From the NCBI RefSeq assembly GCF_030272615.1, contig NC_081412.1, positions 668,115,852 through 668,179,851 on the forward strand: a DNA stretch of 64,000 nt, given 5' to 3'. Position numbers and translations under genes: made by a program. Position 1 is the stretch's first letter, and each line of letters begins with the position of its first letter. The notes under the pieces are model-generated. The model saw only the letters and a list, made by a program, of their open reading frames with translations, was not told where the DNA came from and did no database searches. This stretch comes from Cryptomeria japonica. Its lineage: Eukaryota > Streptophyta > Pinopsida > Cupressales > Cupressaceae. This document shows positions 45,630 through 57,103 of the stretch, one piece after another.

Positions 45630-48052
45630 TGTTGGCATTGTGTTGTCATTAATTTCAACTAGTATAGAAGGGAAAACAATATGGGAGATGTATGTTAAGA
45701 ACTATCATTGATGCATACTGGATGTAATGTCTTTGATGTCACCTATCTTAGTAGGTCACCGGTAAGGGAGAGAATGTCATTCAACACAATGGACATTGGA
45801 GTCACTAATATACAAGTTAAGTGTTGACTTGTGTTGAAGACATGGACAGGAGACCAATATGATATAACAACTGGAAAATGATGACATCCGTAAGAGAGAA
45901 AGATGTTGGGTTGTTGATTGTGATGAAGAGGCGTAATGTTACAAAAATAACATCAACACCGAAGGTGAAGTATGTCCAGGCCACCAGTATGTTGTGTGAA
46001 TGTGAAATAACATGACTCCAACCAGATAAAGATGCAATCACCAAATGAAGAATATATCATAGGGTGAAGAGAAGTTTGATAGTGAGTGTGCCCAACTAAA
46101 TCAACCGGTGAAACACTAAGTTGTCTGAGGTGCATGTGATCAGTGATATGCATCGGATTGGCTGGGTAGACATGATGAGTTGCTAGTACAGAGAAGCAAG
46201 GATATGTTTGTCACTTTGACAAACCAGTTGATAGAAGAATAGGTCAAATGATGAAGAAGGCAAGATTGAGGAATTGCAGATAGAGAGTGCAACCAAAATG
46301 AAGAAGAAGTTTGGTGCCATCGATGTGTAGGGTATCTTACCAGTATACATGCAAAAGATACTACTGGTATATATGTCAACCGATAAGATGACAAAGTGTA
46401 GATACAAAAGGCTCCCATCTATTGAAGATGTGCATGAGGAAGATTGGCAAGAGTGATGACTAGTTTAGGTGCTCCCCCAGAAGAGAAGCAATGTGCAAGG
46501 TTGAAGGTAGATCGGTTAGGGTATAATTGATAGGCTATGTGAACCAGTAGATGAACCTGGTTGTGTGGTTGGTTGGTGATCCTATTCAAACTAACATAAC
46601 CAACCTAGAAAAGGTGGATGCCGACAAAGGGGCCATGTGTAGGTGAAGTGGCATGCATGCACAGGTTGATGTGGTGAGTTGGTGAAGTTGTTGCCGACTG
46701 GTCCATCATTTATGGCAATAGTGAAGCTTGAGGAATGAAGGTAGAGGATTGCGGGTCGAGATCAAGAAAACAAAAGAGATCTAGTATAGACTAATCTTTT
46801 AGATCAAAGAGGATGAAGGAAGCAACATCATGCACGTGATCAATCAGACAAAAGGCCAGAAATCATGCTACAGATGACAACAAGAGAGAAAATGTGGTTC
46901 GCAAGCTAAATAGCTGGGCGATGCTCATTGATTGTGTGTTGAACATCGATCAAGGACTTGATATCAAATTGGATATGATATGTCATGATGATCAGAGATT
47001 AGATCGGATGCAGATTTAGTGCATGGTGAAAAACCCAGCGTGCCAATGTTCAAACTCACATTTAGGTGGGAAAATTTGGCTATAAGAGTGCAAGCCAAAG
47101 ATATTGTTGGGGCTGTTGTAGGAGAGAGGAAATCATTCAAGTGATCAACGAGAATAAGAGGAGAGACTATGTGAGAGAGAGAATCAGGTTGAAGAGTTCA
47201 ATCGACAAAAAGTGAGGTAACTGATAACCTGCCATTGAGTCTGAGAGATACCAGTGGTGACTGAACCGACAGAGAAGAGATATAGAAGATTGTTGAGAAG
47301 AAAAGTTGTGAATCAACATGAATTAGATGGTAGACATCTGAATAAGTTATCAAGACCGGTGGTGGATAGCAGTAGTGTGATAGAGAGAAAAGAGAACTGA
47401 CAGAAAGTAGAACCGGCAAAGAGAAGAATCGACAAAGAGCAAAACTGACAAAGAAGAAGAAGAGGCTTAACCAACAAAGGTGCAATAGAGAGTATGGTGC
47501 ATCAGAGACTAGGTTGGAGTAGGAGATAAGGTTGTAGCAAAGAAAAGATGAATAAAGAACTGATAGAGATCTGTAGAGAGGAGAACCGGTGGAGAGACAT
47601 ACATGAGAGTTACAAAGTTCATTTGTAACAAGAAGAAATATGATTTTATAATCACAGAGTTGGAGATCGGTGCAGGGGTTGGTACTCCTTGGTTTGGTGC
47701 CCTAAAATAAAGGGTTGGTGCTCCTTAGGTTGGTGCCTTAAAGAAGGAGTGGTACTCCTTGCGTTGGTGCCCTAAATTTTGTAACTGAGGTTTTCATTGT
47801 GAGGATGGATTGGAGCAGTAGTGTCCAGCAGCACTTCTCACTAAGGTTTTTCCCATCTTGGATTTTCCTCGTACATCTGGTGATATGTGATGTCCCTTTT
47901 ATGGGTGGTGGCATTTGTGTTATACTCCCATCTAACTGACATGTCTTCTTTATGTTAGATCTATTAATCAGTATACACACATAGGATAGAAAAGGGAAAA
48001 TTTTGGAAACCACTGATTCACCCCCCCTCTCAATGGCATCTTGTGTTCAATA
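45630..48052 (+). repeat. Long LTR (about 2.4 kb) that interrupts Cop-2 gag
   Basis: TGTTGGCATTGTGTTGTCATT...GATTCACCCCCCCTCTCAATGGCATCTTGTGTTCAATA (read in two parts), with the same C-run U5 end as the other Copia-type LTRs, so it is in plus orientation. It is followed by ATTGGTACCAACTTAGG, only partly like a tRNA-Met PBS. The 5 bases before it (GGAAT) are not repeated after its end, so it is not a simple solo LTR; the right boundary may be the start of a lost interior. It contains 35-bp repeats (47676-47780) and 15-bp CAAAGAG-type repeats near 47405-47460. Confidence 0.7.
47676..47780 (+). repeat. Three 35-bp tandem units in the 2.4-kb LTR
   Basis: Units follow the pattern GGTTGGTACTCCTTGGTTTG plus GTGCCCTAAA, repeated with a few substitutions. 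They lie upstream of the GTTTTTCCC and C-run region, so probably in U3 or R. Confidence 0.85.
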
Positions 48053-48394
48053 ATTGGTACCAACTTAGGAACCAATTTGTAACATAGATACACACTATGA
48101 CTCTCCCCAACATAGTCACCACTTTTGTTAGTCTCAAATTTTGATTTCCCTTCTATCCTTCCTATAAGAAATAAACCAACTCTATCTGCAAATGAAAAGA
48201 TCAGGGAAATAGAACTCAAGAGTAACATATAACAAGGTTTTGAGACCTTCTACACTTTGAACTTATCCAAAGTTCAGGTGGGTATACCTATTGTGAATAT
48301 TTTCACACTTTAAACTTGAGATCCATAGTAAACCAGTGCCTAAAAACATATGGAGTTCATCACCTCAATGAAACTGAAACACTAAAGGAAAAAC
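48053..48394. other. Unassigned sequence between the 2.4-kb LTR and NA-3
   Basis: A minus-strand reading near 48053-48228 (DRVGLFLIGRIEGKSKFE) follows a pyrimidine-rich stretch ending TTTGCAG, which could pass for a splice acceptor, but no partner exon is recognisable. It is neither Cop-2 gag nor any pol sequence. Before NA-3 inserted it was continuous with 56457 onward. Confidence 0.35.
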
Positions 48395-49570
48395 TGTTAC
48401 TACTTATCAAATTGCCATTAGTTTTATATCCAAAGTCATTCTATATACTCTAGTATATTACTACTACCAAAATATTTAGTCAGTTACAAAAGGAAAGTAG
48501 TCATAGAGCCTAGTATACATCGAGCTGTCTACTGAGCATCATTCCATGTCTACCAAGCAGCAAAGATGATACACCGAGATGATATACACTAAGTGAAACG
48601 TGTTACTAGATTCATTGAACCTGGACACACTTTGGAAAATGTGTTACAAGATCAAGGCACATAGAACCGTTATCACATTGGAAATTACACTTATAGATTT
48701 TGTATGATTTTGAGGTCATCTAACCAATGAAATATTTTGCATGGTTACTCATTCGAGAAATCATGTTTTTAAGATCAAAGCAATGAATCAGATCACTGAC
48801 CTAAGAGATCTATTTATACAGCATGAATTCAGGGATAGTAATGAGAGTGTATGGGTATGTGCATGTGTATGAAGCAAGACTTATGTGATACATGAGAAAT
48901 CACAGAGAGTTATGACTATTACAGAGACACAGAGGTCATCGAGAAGGTTTTTAGAGAATAGTTAAAAGAACAAAGTAAACAGAAGGGTTTACCGAGTTAC
49001 TTTATGGGTTACCGAGGTATGCTATAGGCAAGGTAATCTTATTTTGAGCACATAGAATCTGCTACAGCATTTCAGATGTAAAGTTGCAGATATTTGTAAA
49101 GATTTTATTGAAAATATTGAAGTTGTAAGAGAAACCTTTAATAGGGTAAAAGACTCTAATCAAGTCTATAAATTGTAAAGCCTCTAACCAGGTGCAGCAT
49201 TCAGATTAAGTGTTGTAAAATCCTTTAGCAAGGTATATCTAATAGATCTTGATACTCCTAATAGGGTAAGCTATCAGAAATAGCTAAATATGTAGCTCTA
49301 ACCGAGCACTCTTTATTATTGCAGTAGTGAAGTTGTGGGTGCCATCTCCATCACAGTTTTTCTCTCTGACCAAGAGTTTCTGCGTAACCAAAATATATGT
49401 GTTATGGAGTGAATCATGTATGATTGTTATTTATTTGTTTTAGCTTTAAGTTATGTTACAGTAGTTTTTTGGTTTATGAATAACAGTAAAGATATTGTTG
49501 ATAAAAGTATTTGAAGTACTGATTCACCCCTCCCCTCTTAGTACATTAGCTTTCCATATTGGGCCTAACA
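48395..49570 (+). repeat. NA-3 5' LTR (1,176 bp)
   Basis: TGTTACTACTTATCAAATTGCC to CATATTGGGCCTAACA. CTATTTATACAG near 48808 may serve as TATA box. U5 ends with TTCACCCCTCCCCTCTTAGT. Several small indels distinguish it from the 3' LTR near 48470-48560. Confidence 0.95.
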
Positions 49571-49572
49571 AT

Positions 49573-49585
49573 TGGTATCAGAGCT
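49573..49585 (+). other. NA-3 primer binding site
   Basis: TGGTATCAGAGCT two bases after the LTR end CTAACA; complementary to initiator tRNA-Met. Confidence 0.93.
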
Positions 49586-49632
49586 TGAATCTTGGAAAAG
49601 GGTTTAACTACCTAAAGAAAAAGATCTTATCA

Positions 49633-50986
49633 ATGGAAGGCTACAAACAATCTCGGAGGATTGTGTATCTGCAAGAAGAGTTGGATCATGCTAATCAAGT
49701 GATTGCAGACATGCAAAGGCAAATGCAAAAATCTTTGAAAGTGAGAAGAAGATTGTCTGATGATTTGCAGGACTCTCAAGAGTTAGTGGAACAAATTGAG
49801 ACATCATCTGAGAACAGTATGTCTAAAGAGACTGAAGAAATGATTGGAGTATTGAGAGAAAAGAACAAAGCATTGGCTGATCAACTAAAAGCAATGAAAA
49901 GAGAACATGAACATTTCAGTACACAGATGACTGAAAATCTTGATGCATTGAGGACAACCGAGGATAAAGCAAGAGATCTAGAAAGAGAGAAACAACATCT
50001 TGAAGCTTTAGTATCTGATAAGAATGATGAAATCATAAGGTTGACCAGGATTCAACAAAATATATTAGATCAACTAGGTTATGCACATCATGAAGCAAAT
50101 CTCAAAAGATGATGAGAATCAAGCATTGAAACTTGAAGTATCAAGGTTGAGCAACGAACTTGAAACTAAAAAGAAATCCAAAGAAACACTGAAGAAGAGC
50201 TATCAAGCATCAAAGATGTTGGATGAGCAACTGAATACAAGACAACCATACAAAGATGCAGGACTCAGTTACAAAGGAAAAGACTCTATCGAGAAGGGAA
50301 TCTGCACTACCGAGAGAGGAGAATCATCAAAGCAAGTTGGAATCAAGAAGAACATCAAAAGAAAGAAGCCTATCTGCAACTAATGTGGAAATCAAGGTCA
50401 TACCGCCAACATGTGTCAAGTTAGAAAAGGTAAGCAACCGAATGTCACTAAGTCCAATGACTATTGTTACAATTGCAATAAATATGGTCACACATCTAAC
50501 CAATGTAGGACAAAGTCTATTAACAATTATCAGAAGGCAAAATTCAAAGGGTTTTGTAAAAACTGTAATAGATATGGACACAGTACCGAGAAGTGCTGGT
50601 TTAAGCAAAAGAACTACATGTGGTCTACACACCAAGCAAATACTAGAGGTTACCAAACTCACACAGATCCTTACAGACAATATTCTCTAGTACCATGGGA
50701 TTACAATACAAGGATATTGTGTGAATGTTGTGGAAGATATGGACATATAAGTGCCAACTACTTTATAAGGTTTGGAATGAACAAACGAAGATCATGGAGA
50801 AATCCTGGTATGGCATGTTTTCATTGTCACAAAGTTGGACACTTGGCTGGAGATTGCAGAGATCAACCTAGAGAAGACAATGAGGAAATAAAAGAGAAGT
50901 TAAAAATTATTTGGAGAAAGAAGGAAATTGTGTCAAATGAAGAAAACACCTTACCTACCGAGTTAGGTGCTCCCACTCCAAACTAA
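49633..50986 (+). pseudogene. NA-3 ORF1: coiled-coil protein with five CCHC zinc knuckles (gag-like)
   Basis: The start ATG at 49633 opens a 160-codon coiled coil (MEGYKQSRRIVYLQEELDH) that ends at a premature TGA near 50110. One extra A in AAAA shifts the frame; the coil resumes as DDENQALKLEVSRLSNELE. Knuckles lie at 50375-50416 (TAA between its first two Cys), 50465-50506 (CYNCNKYGHTSNQC), 50555-50596 (CKNCNRYGHSTEKC), 50720-50761 (last Cys is Tyr) and 50816-50857 (CFHCHKVGHLAGDC). The reading frame ends at 50986. The layout matches NA-1 and NA-2 ORF1, with one more knuckle and longer spacers. Confidence 0.85.
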
Positions 50987-51534
50987 TCGGTAAAGGTATG
51001 AAGGGACTACATTCTATCAAGGTTAAATCTTAACAATTCCTATCTTAGTATGCACTTAATTGAAAATTTGCATAGTAAGATGTAGTAGTAAGTTTAAAAT
51101 TCCATCAAAGTTTTTTTTTAAGCACTTTACAGGAAACCTATCAAGTCGGTGAATACGGGAAACCTGTCTAGTCGGTAAATGAAGGAAATTTGGTTACTCG
51201 GTTAAAGCGCAAAAAGGAAATAAAGTATAGTGAAACTGAGTGCATTTAATATTTTGACCTAACCTGCATGGAGCCCAATAAGGTTTATTATGTACTTAAA
51301 GCATTTTTTGTGGTCATTTTCGTTCACCAAGTTTTCAAAGTAGAGCAGAGCGAATCAAAGGCGATCAAACCACCTTCAAAGGGAAATTCAAGGTATTTAC
51401 ATCAAATCACTTCACATTGTTAAGTTGGTTTACCAAACTCATTGAGTTGTTATTTTCTACTGAGTTTGAAGTGTCTACTGTTTGTTAAACTTAAAACCCT
51501 AAGGTTCTTGTGTTAGTTTTATCCAAAATCCAGA
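50987..51534 (+). other. NA-3 spacer between ORF1 and ORF2
   Basis: About 550 bp with AACCTGTCTAGTCGGTAAAT-type short repeats near 51128-51195 and no coding signal, in the same place as the spacers of NA-1 and NA-2. Confidence 0.5.
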
Positions 51535-54500
51535 ATGGGACCTAAGATCCAAGACCACATTGTTGTCAAGAATGTAGAGAAGCCCTCACTGAAATATTCT
51601 TTGACCCCTAAAGTTGCATTTGAACTGGATGAAAAACCAACTTTTCACTCATCTCAGATCGAGTCTTGTTAGTCGAAGATGTGAGATTCTTCACCAAATG
51701 CTATGTGGAAGAACTCGGTCACGTTGAGATCAAAGATGCATATGATGAATTGTGCATAGATGGCAAAATGGATAGCAAATATGAGCACATCAAGATCAAG
51801 GGATTAACTGAAGCCCTAACCTATCCCCGTGTGTTCAAACCCCAGTGGGTCAAGTTTGTATTGAGAAGAGTGCATGATGATTTCATGTGGCTACAAGAGC
51901 AACCGTTTAAGATCACTAAGGAAATCATTCATCTGATCACCGGTTACCTTATCTATGATCATGCCCAAGCAAAGAAAATGATATCATAGAAGGAATTGAT
52001 CAGTTTGACTGGAGTAGAATCAGACTGTAGAGGACTGAAATTGAACAATGTCACTGATCTTGAACTAAAATTTTCTATTAGAGTAATTGGTTACAGTTTC
52101 TTCCAATCAGCAAGGGAAAACAGTGTACCCTGTGCTGCAGTAGACTTAGCATACAAAATTGTTAAGTAAGGCATGAAAATTGACCTATGTGAGGTATTGT
52201 TGAAGAACTTGTTTGAAAATCTAAACACAATCAGGAAGATGAAGAAAAACAACTCAGTAAATACTCTAAAATTTGGATCACTACTTGTATGTATGTTTTT
52301 CTACTTGAGAAGTTTTTTCCAATAGTCAGTAAAGTTGTTTGGGAACTACACCGACCAATCACCCATCAGATCAATGACTTCATCAAGAATTTAGGTGATA
52401 ACTTCAATGATATAATGGATGATTACTTCAGCAAGTTCCAAGAGAAAATGCATAACAGGCACTAGATTGCACCCCAGCTAGTAGAAAAATACAAGGATGA
52501 AATATGTTTTGAAGTTGACACCGATTACTGTTATGTGAATGCTGTGGAACCGAGGACTCAATCTTTGCCACCTATGGGTTACAAGATTGACTTTGATATC
52601 ACACAATAGCAAATTGATGCATTTCTGAAACTACCTAGGCACACTACCGAGCTAAGGTATGGAACCTATGAAGAGGTGAAGGAAAAAGTAAAAATGAGCA
52701 TTGTAGTACCCAAAGCTACAAGGAAGGCATCAAAGATGATAAAGGTATTAACTGAGAAATTCGGAGAAGACTCTTCCTCCACACCTATTAAAGGCATTCT
52801 GGCCATTACTGAAGAGGAATCAGAAGCCCAAGAGGCAGCCATAAGACTTATCATCGAATTGCCTAAGGGTAAAGTGTTGAAAAGAAAGAAACAGGACACT
52901 CCAAAGGACCTACCGACTCCTCCACCAAAGCAACCAAACACAAGAGCATCTGCAGCATCACTGAGTAAGAAACAAAAGACTGTTGCCACTCCTAAGGTAA
53001 TAAAGACTTACAAGAAATCTACTCAGAGACTCATTTTGCCAAAAGAGTCTAGTGACACCGAATCTGAAGATGCAAGCAAATTTCAGATTGTGAAAAGCAA
53101 GAAGGTAGATGTACATAGTGTAGAAATTTTTTGTAATAATCTGAAGGAATACGGCGGATTTGGTGGATTCAGATTTGTCAAATATGAATCCAGATCTGTT
53201 GATGAAAAGAGACAGATAGAAGAAGTTGTCATTTGTACACTTTTGAAATTATGAGTGGTTCCATTAGAAGTATGTAATTCTATTCCTAAGGAATTATATG
53301 CACATATTGAAAACAGATGGAAATATGCCCTGGACTCTGAGAAACAAATCAGAGAAAGAAGTCTGGTGCATCTCTTTCCTGATATGTCAGTTGAAGAAAT
53401 CAAGGAACATTTGATAAACAGCCAAACACAATTTACAGTCAAACAAAAGGCCTTGAAATTGATGAATGGCCTGTATATAGAAGTAGAAAAGGAAACAAAA
53501 GAGCAATGGTAGGACATCTTTCGAAGAAAGAATGCTGGTGAACAATCTACAGTTGAAATAATTGATGTCACCAAGCAAGATCCTGATGTCACCAAGCAAG
53601 ACCCTACTGACACCATACAAATAGATGAAGATATCATGGATGCAGAGGCACCTGAACAAGAAATGATAGAAGGCAATGCTTATGCAAAACTTGTCTCTAG
53701 TGAATCATTCTTGGAATAAGTTTAGCCTTATCCATCGGTCAATCAACTTGCTACAACCAAAGCTCCTCAAGACATCGATCAAGGCACCAAAGGTCACAAG
53801 GATACAATAGGAGAAGTTACTACTCAAGAGCAAACCTCTCAAGCCCCTTCTAGCATGAAAAATGTTGCGACTGAGACACCAAGCATCGAGACACCAAGGG
53901 ACACTACAGAGGCTAAAGAAACTGACCAAAGTGTTGCCTCTACCGAGCAACCTACCGAGGGTTCTCAAGCTTCTCAAGCTATTGTAGTGGTTCACCTAGT
54001 GAAAGGTAAAGAAAAGAAGATGAAAAAGCATAGTTTTAAAATAGATTTGTCAAAACCAATAGTGTTGCCCAATGTAGACATCTCCAAATTAAAAGAGCAA
54101 GCACTCACTAAATTCGATGAACTGTGCAAAGCAAAGGCTAAACAAGAGAAGCAAATGGCCATACAAAAGAAGAATAAAGTACTTCAGAAGGTAAAAACAT
54201 TGCTATCAGATATGCTACCTTCAGCTACAGTATCAACCGATGCAGCCATCCATATTCAACTGGATGAAATCCTTAATCAAATAGAGACATCTGGAGTCGA
54301 TGCATCTAAATACTTGAGCAAGTTAAAAGACAAGGAGCTCATTGCTAAAATGATAGAAGAAGTACATAGATCCATTGTTGTTGCCAAGGTAAAACTTGTC
54401 AAATTTATTGCTGAGTTGTCCCCTCAACTCAAGCACATTCTTTCATTATTTCAGAAACTCTACACATTTTCTTTATTCATTAAGGGCATCAAAAATAAAA

Positions 54501-54895
54501 TGGAAGCAATTGAGAAAGAGATCACCGATCTCTCAAATAAGTTTACCCCAGAGCCCAATTCAGTTCAGAATTTTTATACTAAGCTACAACAGCTCATGGA
54601 TCAACAATTGGAACTGAGGAATGAAGAACACAAGATCAGGATGGACATAATGACACTTCAGACATTATTCCTTCCTCATCTTTCATCTATCCAAGAATAG
54701 ATCAACCGGGCCACATACCTCTCTACTACACAAGAGGGAAGCACTTTAGATGGCTTAATTTCATTATTGGCTGATATTAATGCACATAATTCTTTAATGG
54801 ACAGTGTAAAGGATGCATTCTCTGTCGCTCTCACCGAAGCCAAGACAAAGTACAAATCCATTTTTGATCAGTTGCCACCTCCAAATGGTAACTAA
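51535..54895 (+). pseudogene. NA-3 ORF2: homologue of NA-1/NA-2 ORF2
   Basis: Start ATG 51535 (MGPKIQDHIVVKN), stop TAA 54893-54895, about 1,120 codons. A frameshift lies near 51640 and at least one more between 51990 and 52500; stops are scattered. Correspondence to NA-2: LVEDVRFFTKCYVEELG versus YVEDPRMYIHCNIEELG; VLRRVHDDF; KITKEIIHLITGY; NNVTDLELKFSIRVIGY; LKFGSLLVCM; KYKDEICFEV; PPMGYKID; then, past a basic/proline-rich tract (52860-53040), NSIPKELYAHIENR and EVEKETKEQW, an acidic low-complexity stretch with VTKQDP repeats, and a C-terminal coiled coil (54090-54700). No catalytic motif recognised. Confidence 0.85.
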
Positions 54896-55283
54896 GTTTT
54901 GATGTTTGTCAAAAAGGGGGAGTATAGCATCAAAGTACATAGGGGGAGTGTATAGTATTCATAGTATTTAAAGTATCAAACAACATAAGTGTAGTATATA
55001 GGGGGAGTATACTGAGTAGAATGAGCAGAGTGAGTAGTGAACCGAGCAGAGAATAGAATAGTAAGCACAGACATAGAGTAGCACACCGATCATCGATCAC
55101 CGAGCACACATAATTAGAGTTTTGTACAATATATTGATAAGGGGAGTATATTTGATTATACTATTTCATTGAATAATGTATATACTGTATGATTAATCAA
55201 ATTTTGTAAAGTATATAGGATTTTGAGTAATGACTTTGAAAGTAGTTTTGTCAAACATCTCAACTAATGTCAAAAGGGGAGAT
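54896..55283 (+). other. NA-3 3' untranslated region with repeated polypurine tracts
   Basis: Purine/G-runs: AAAAAGGGGGAGTATAG (54910-54926), ATAGGGGGAGTGTATAG (54938-54954), ATAGGGGGAGTATACTG (54997-55013), AAGGGGAGTATATTTG (55139-55154) and the terminal CAAAAGGGGAGAT (55271-55283) touching the 3' LTR. Short GAGCAGAGTGAGTAG-type repeats lie between. Only the last tract is in PPT position. Confidence 0.85.
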
Positions 55284-56456
55284 TGTTACTACTTATCAAA
55301 TTGCCATTATTTTTATATCCAAAGTCATTCTATATACTCTAGTTGGTTACTACTACCAAAATATTCAATCGGAATGCACAGTCAAGTCGGTTATACAAGG
55401 AAAGTAGTCACAGAGCCCAGTATACACCAAGCTGTCTACCGAGTAGCAAAGATGATACACCGAGATGATAGACATCGAGTGAAATGTGTTACCTGATTCA
55501 TTGAACCTAGACACACTTTGGCAAACATGTTACAAGATCGAGGCACATAGAACCATTATCACATTGGAAATTGCACTTATAGATTTTGTATGATTTTGAG
55601 GTCATCTAACCAATGAAATATTTTGCATGGTTACTCATTCGAGAAATCATGTTTGTAAGATCAAAGCAATGAATCAGATCACCGACCTAAGAGATCTATT
55701 TATACAACATGAATTCAAGGTTAGTAACGAGAGTGTATGGGTATGTGCATGTGTATGAAGCAAGACTTATATGATACATGAGAAATCACAAAGAGTTATG
55801 ACTATTACAAAGACACAGAGGTCATCAAGAAGGCTTTCAAAGAATAGTTAAAAGAACAGAGTAAACAGAAGGGTTTACTGAGTTACTTTATGGGTTACCG
55901 AGGCATGCTATAGGCAAGGTAATCTTATTTTGAGCACATAGAATCTGCTACAGCATTTCAGATGTAAAGTTGCAGATATTTGTAAAGATTTTATTGAAAA
56001 TTTTGAAGTTGTAAGAGAAACCTTTAATAGGGTAAAAGACTCTAATCAAGTCTATAAATTGTAAAGCCTCTAACCAGGTGCAACATTTAGATTAAGTGTT
56101 GTAAAATCCTTTAGCAAGGTAGATCTAATAGATCTTGATACTCCTAATAGGGTGAGCTATCAGAAATAGTTAAATATGTAGCTCTAACCGAGCACTCTTT
56201 ATTATTGCAATAGTGAAGTTGTGGGTGCCATCTCCATCGCAATTTTTCTCTCTGACCAAGAGTTTCTGCGTAACCAAAAAATATGTGTTATGGAGTGAAT
56301 CATGTATGATTTTTATTTATTTGTTTTAGCTTTATGTTATGTTACAGTAGTTTTTTGGTTTATGAATAACAGTAAAGATATTGTTGATAAAAGGATTTGA
56401 AGTACTGATTCACCCCTCCCCTCTTAGTACATTAGCTTTCCATATTGGGCCTAACA
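55284..56456 (+). repeat. NA-3 3' LTR (1,173 bp)
   Basis: TGTTACTACTTATCAAATTGCC to GGGCCTAACA, directly after the polypurine tract and followed by AAAAATTG. It keeps the U5 C-run at 56411-56425. Confidence 0.95.
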
Positions 56457-57103
56457 AAAAATTGTATTCATTTCAGTATTGATCTTCAAGAAAAGATAGA
56501 AAGAAGTCCTACAATCTGATACCAGTGCCTTATCTGGGCTACAGAGTCACCTAAATCAAACAATAATTCTCAAAATTGAACACTCACATACATCTCATCA
56601 TTTCGGCTTTTGTGAACCCCATGCATGCCTAACATATATACAGATCCTCTCCCATTTAACTAAAACAATTCATTAAATTCATAGTAACAAACAATAGACT
56701 TGCTGACAAAAGTATTTCATGCACATTTAATTCCTCTCCTAAAGAGAAAAGCCATAAATAATGTCTATAAGATTGCCTTACAATCCATGCTCATTCGAAC
56801 AACCCTAGATTATCCAAATGAAACCAGCAAACTAAAGAGTGCACACCAGAAGACAAAGGAATTTTAGGCCTAAAACTTTGATCTATATATTCATATTTAT
56901 TTCTAAAAATATTACATAACTCAGAGCAATCTATTTAAAACCAGAAAAAAGGTCCTAAATATATTTTGCTAGAGGTTCTTTACAAAATTCTTGTGATCCT
57001 TTTTACACTAGTCCTGGTATCCATTTATAACATCATGGATGCATACAAGCTTCGGACATTCCTAGAAAGGTTTGTTACAAACTGCAATATTCCCAATAAA
57101 TAG
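56457..57103. other. Flank between NA-3 and the 1,210-codon frame
   Basis: A/T-rich, no coding signal. On the minus strand it is the 3' side of the large frame; no polypurine tract or LTR start was recognised in it. Confidence 0.5.

Larger units (their letters stand above)
48395..56456 (+). mobile_element. NA-3: pol-less LTR retrotransposon
   Basis: An 8.06-kb element: 5' LTR 48395-49570, 3' LTR 55284-56456, with AAAAC on the left and AAAAA on the right as an imperfect TSD. The interior has a tRNA-iMet-type PBS, ORF1 (coiled coil and five CCHC knuckles), ORF2 (about 1,120 codons homologous to ORF2 of NA-1 and NA-2) and a polypurine tract. I found no protease, integrase, RT or RNase H. LTRs (TGTTACTACTTATC...GGGCCTAACA) are unlike those of NA-1 and NA-2 in U3 but share the C-run U5 end. 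Confidence 0.94.

Noticed and set aside
45630-48052. Simple solo LTR interpretation of the 2.4-kb LTR
   Set aside because: The five bases before it, GGAAT, are not found immediately after it, and Cop-2 gag does not resume on the far side.
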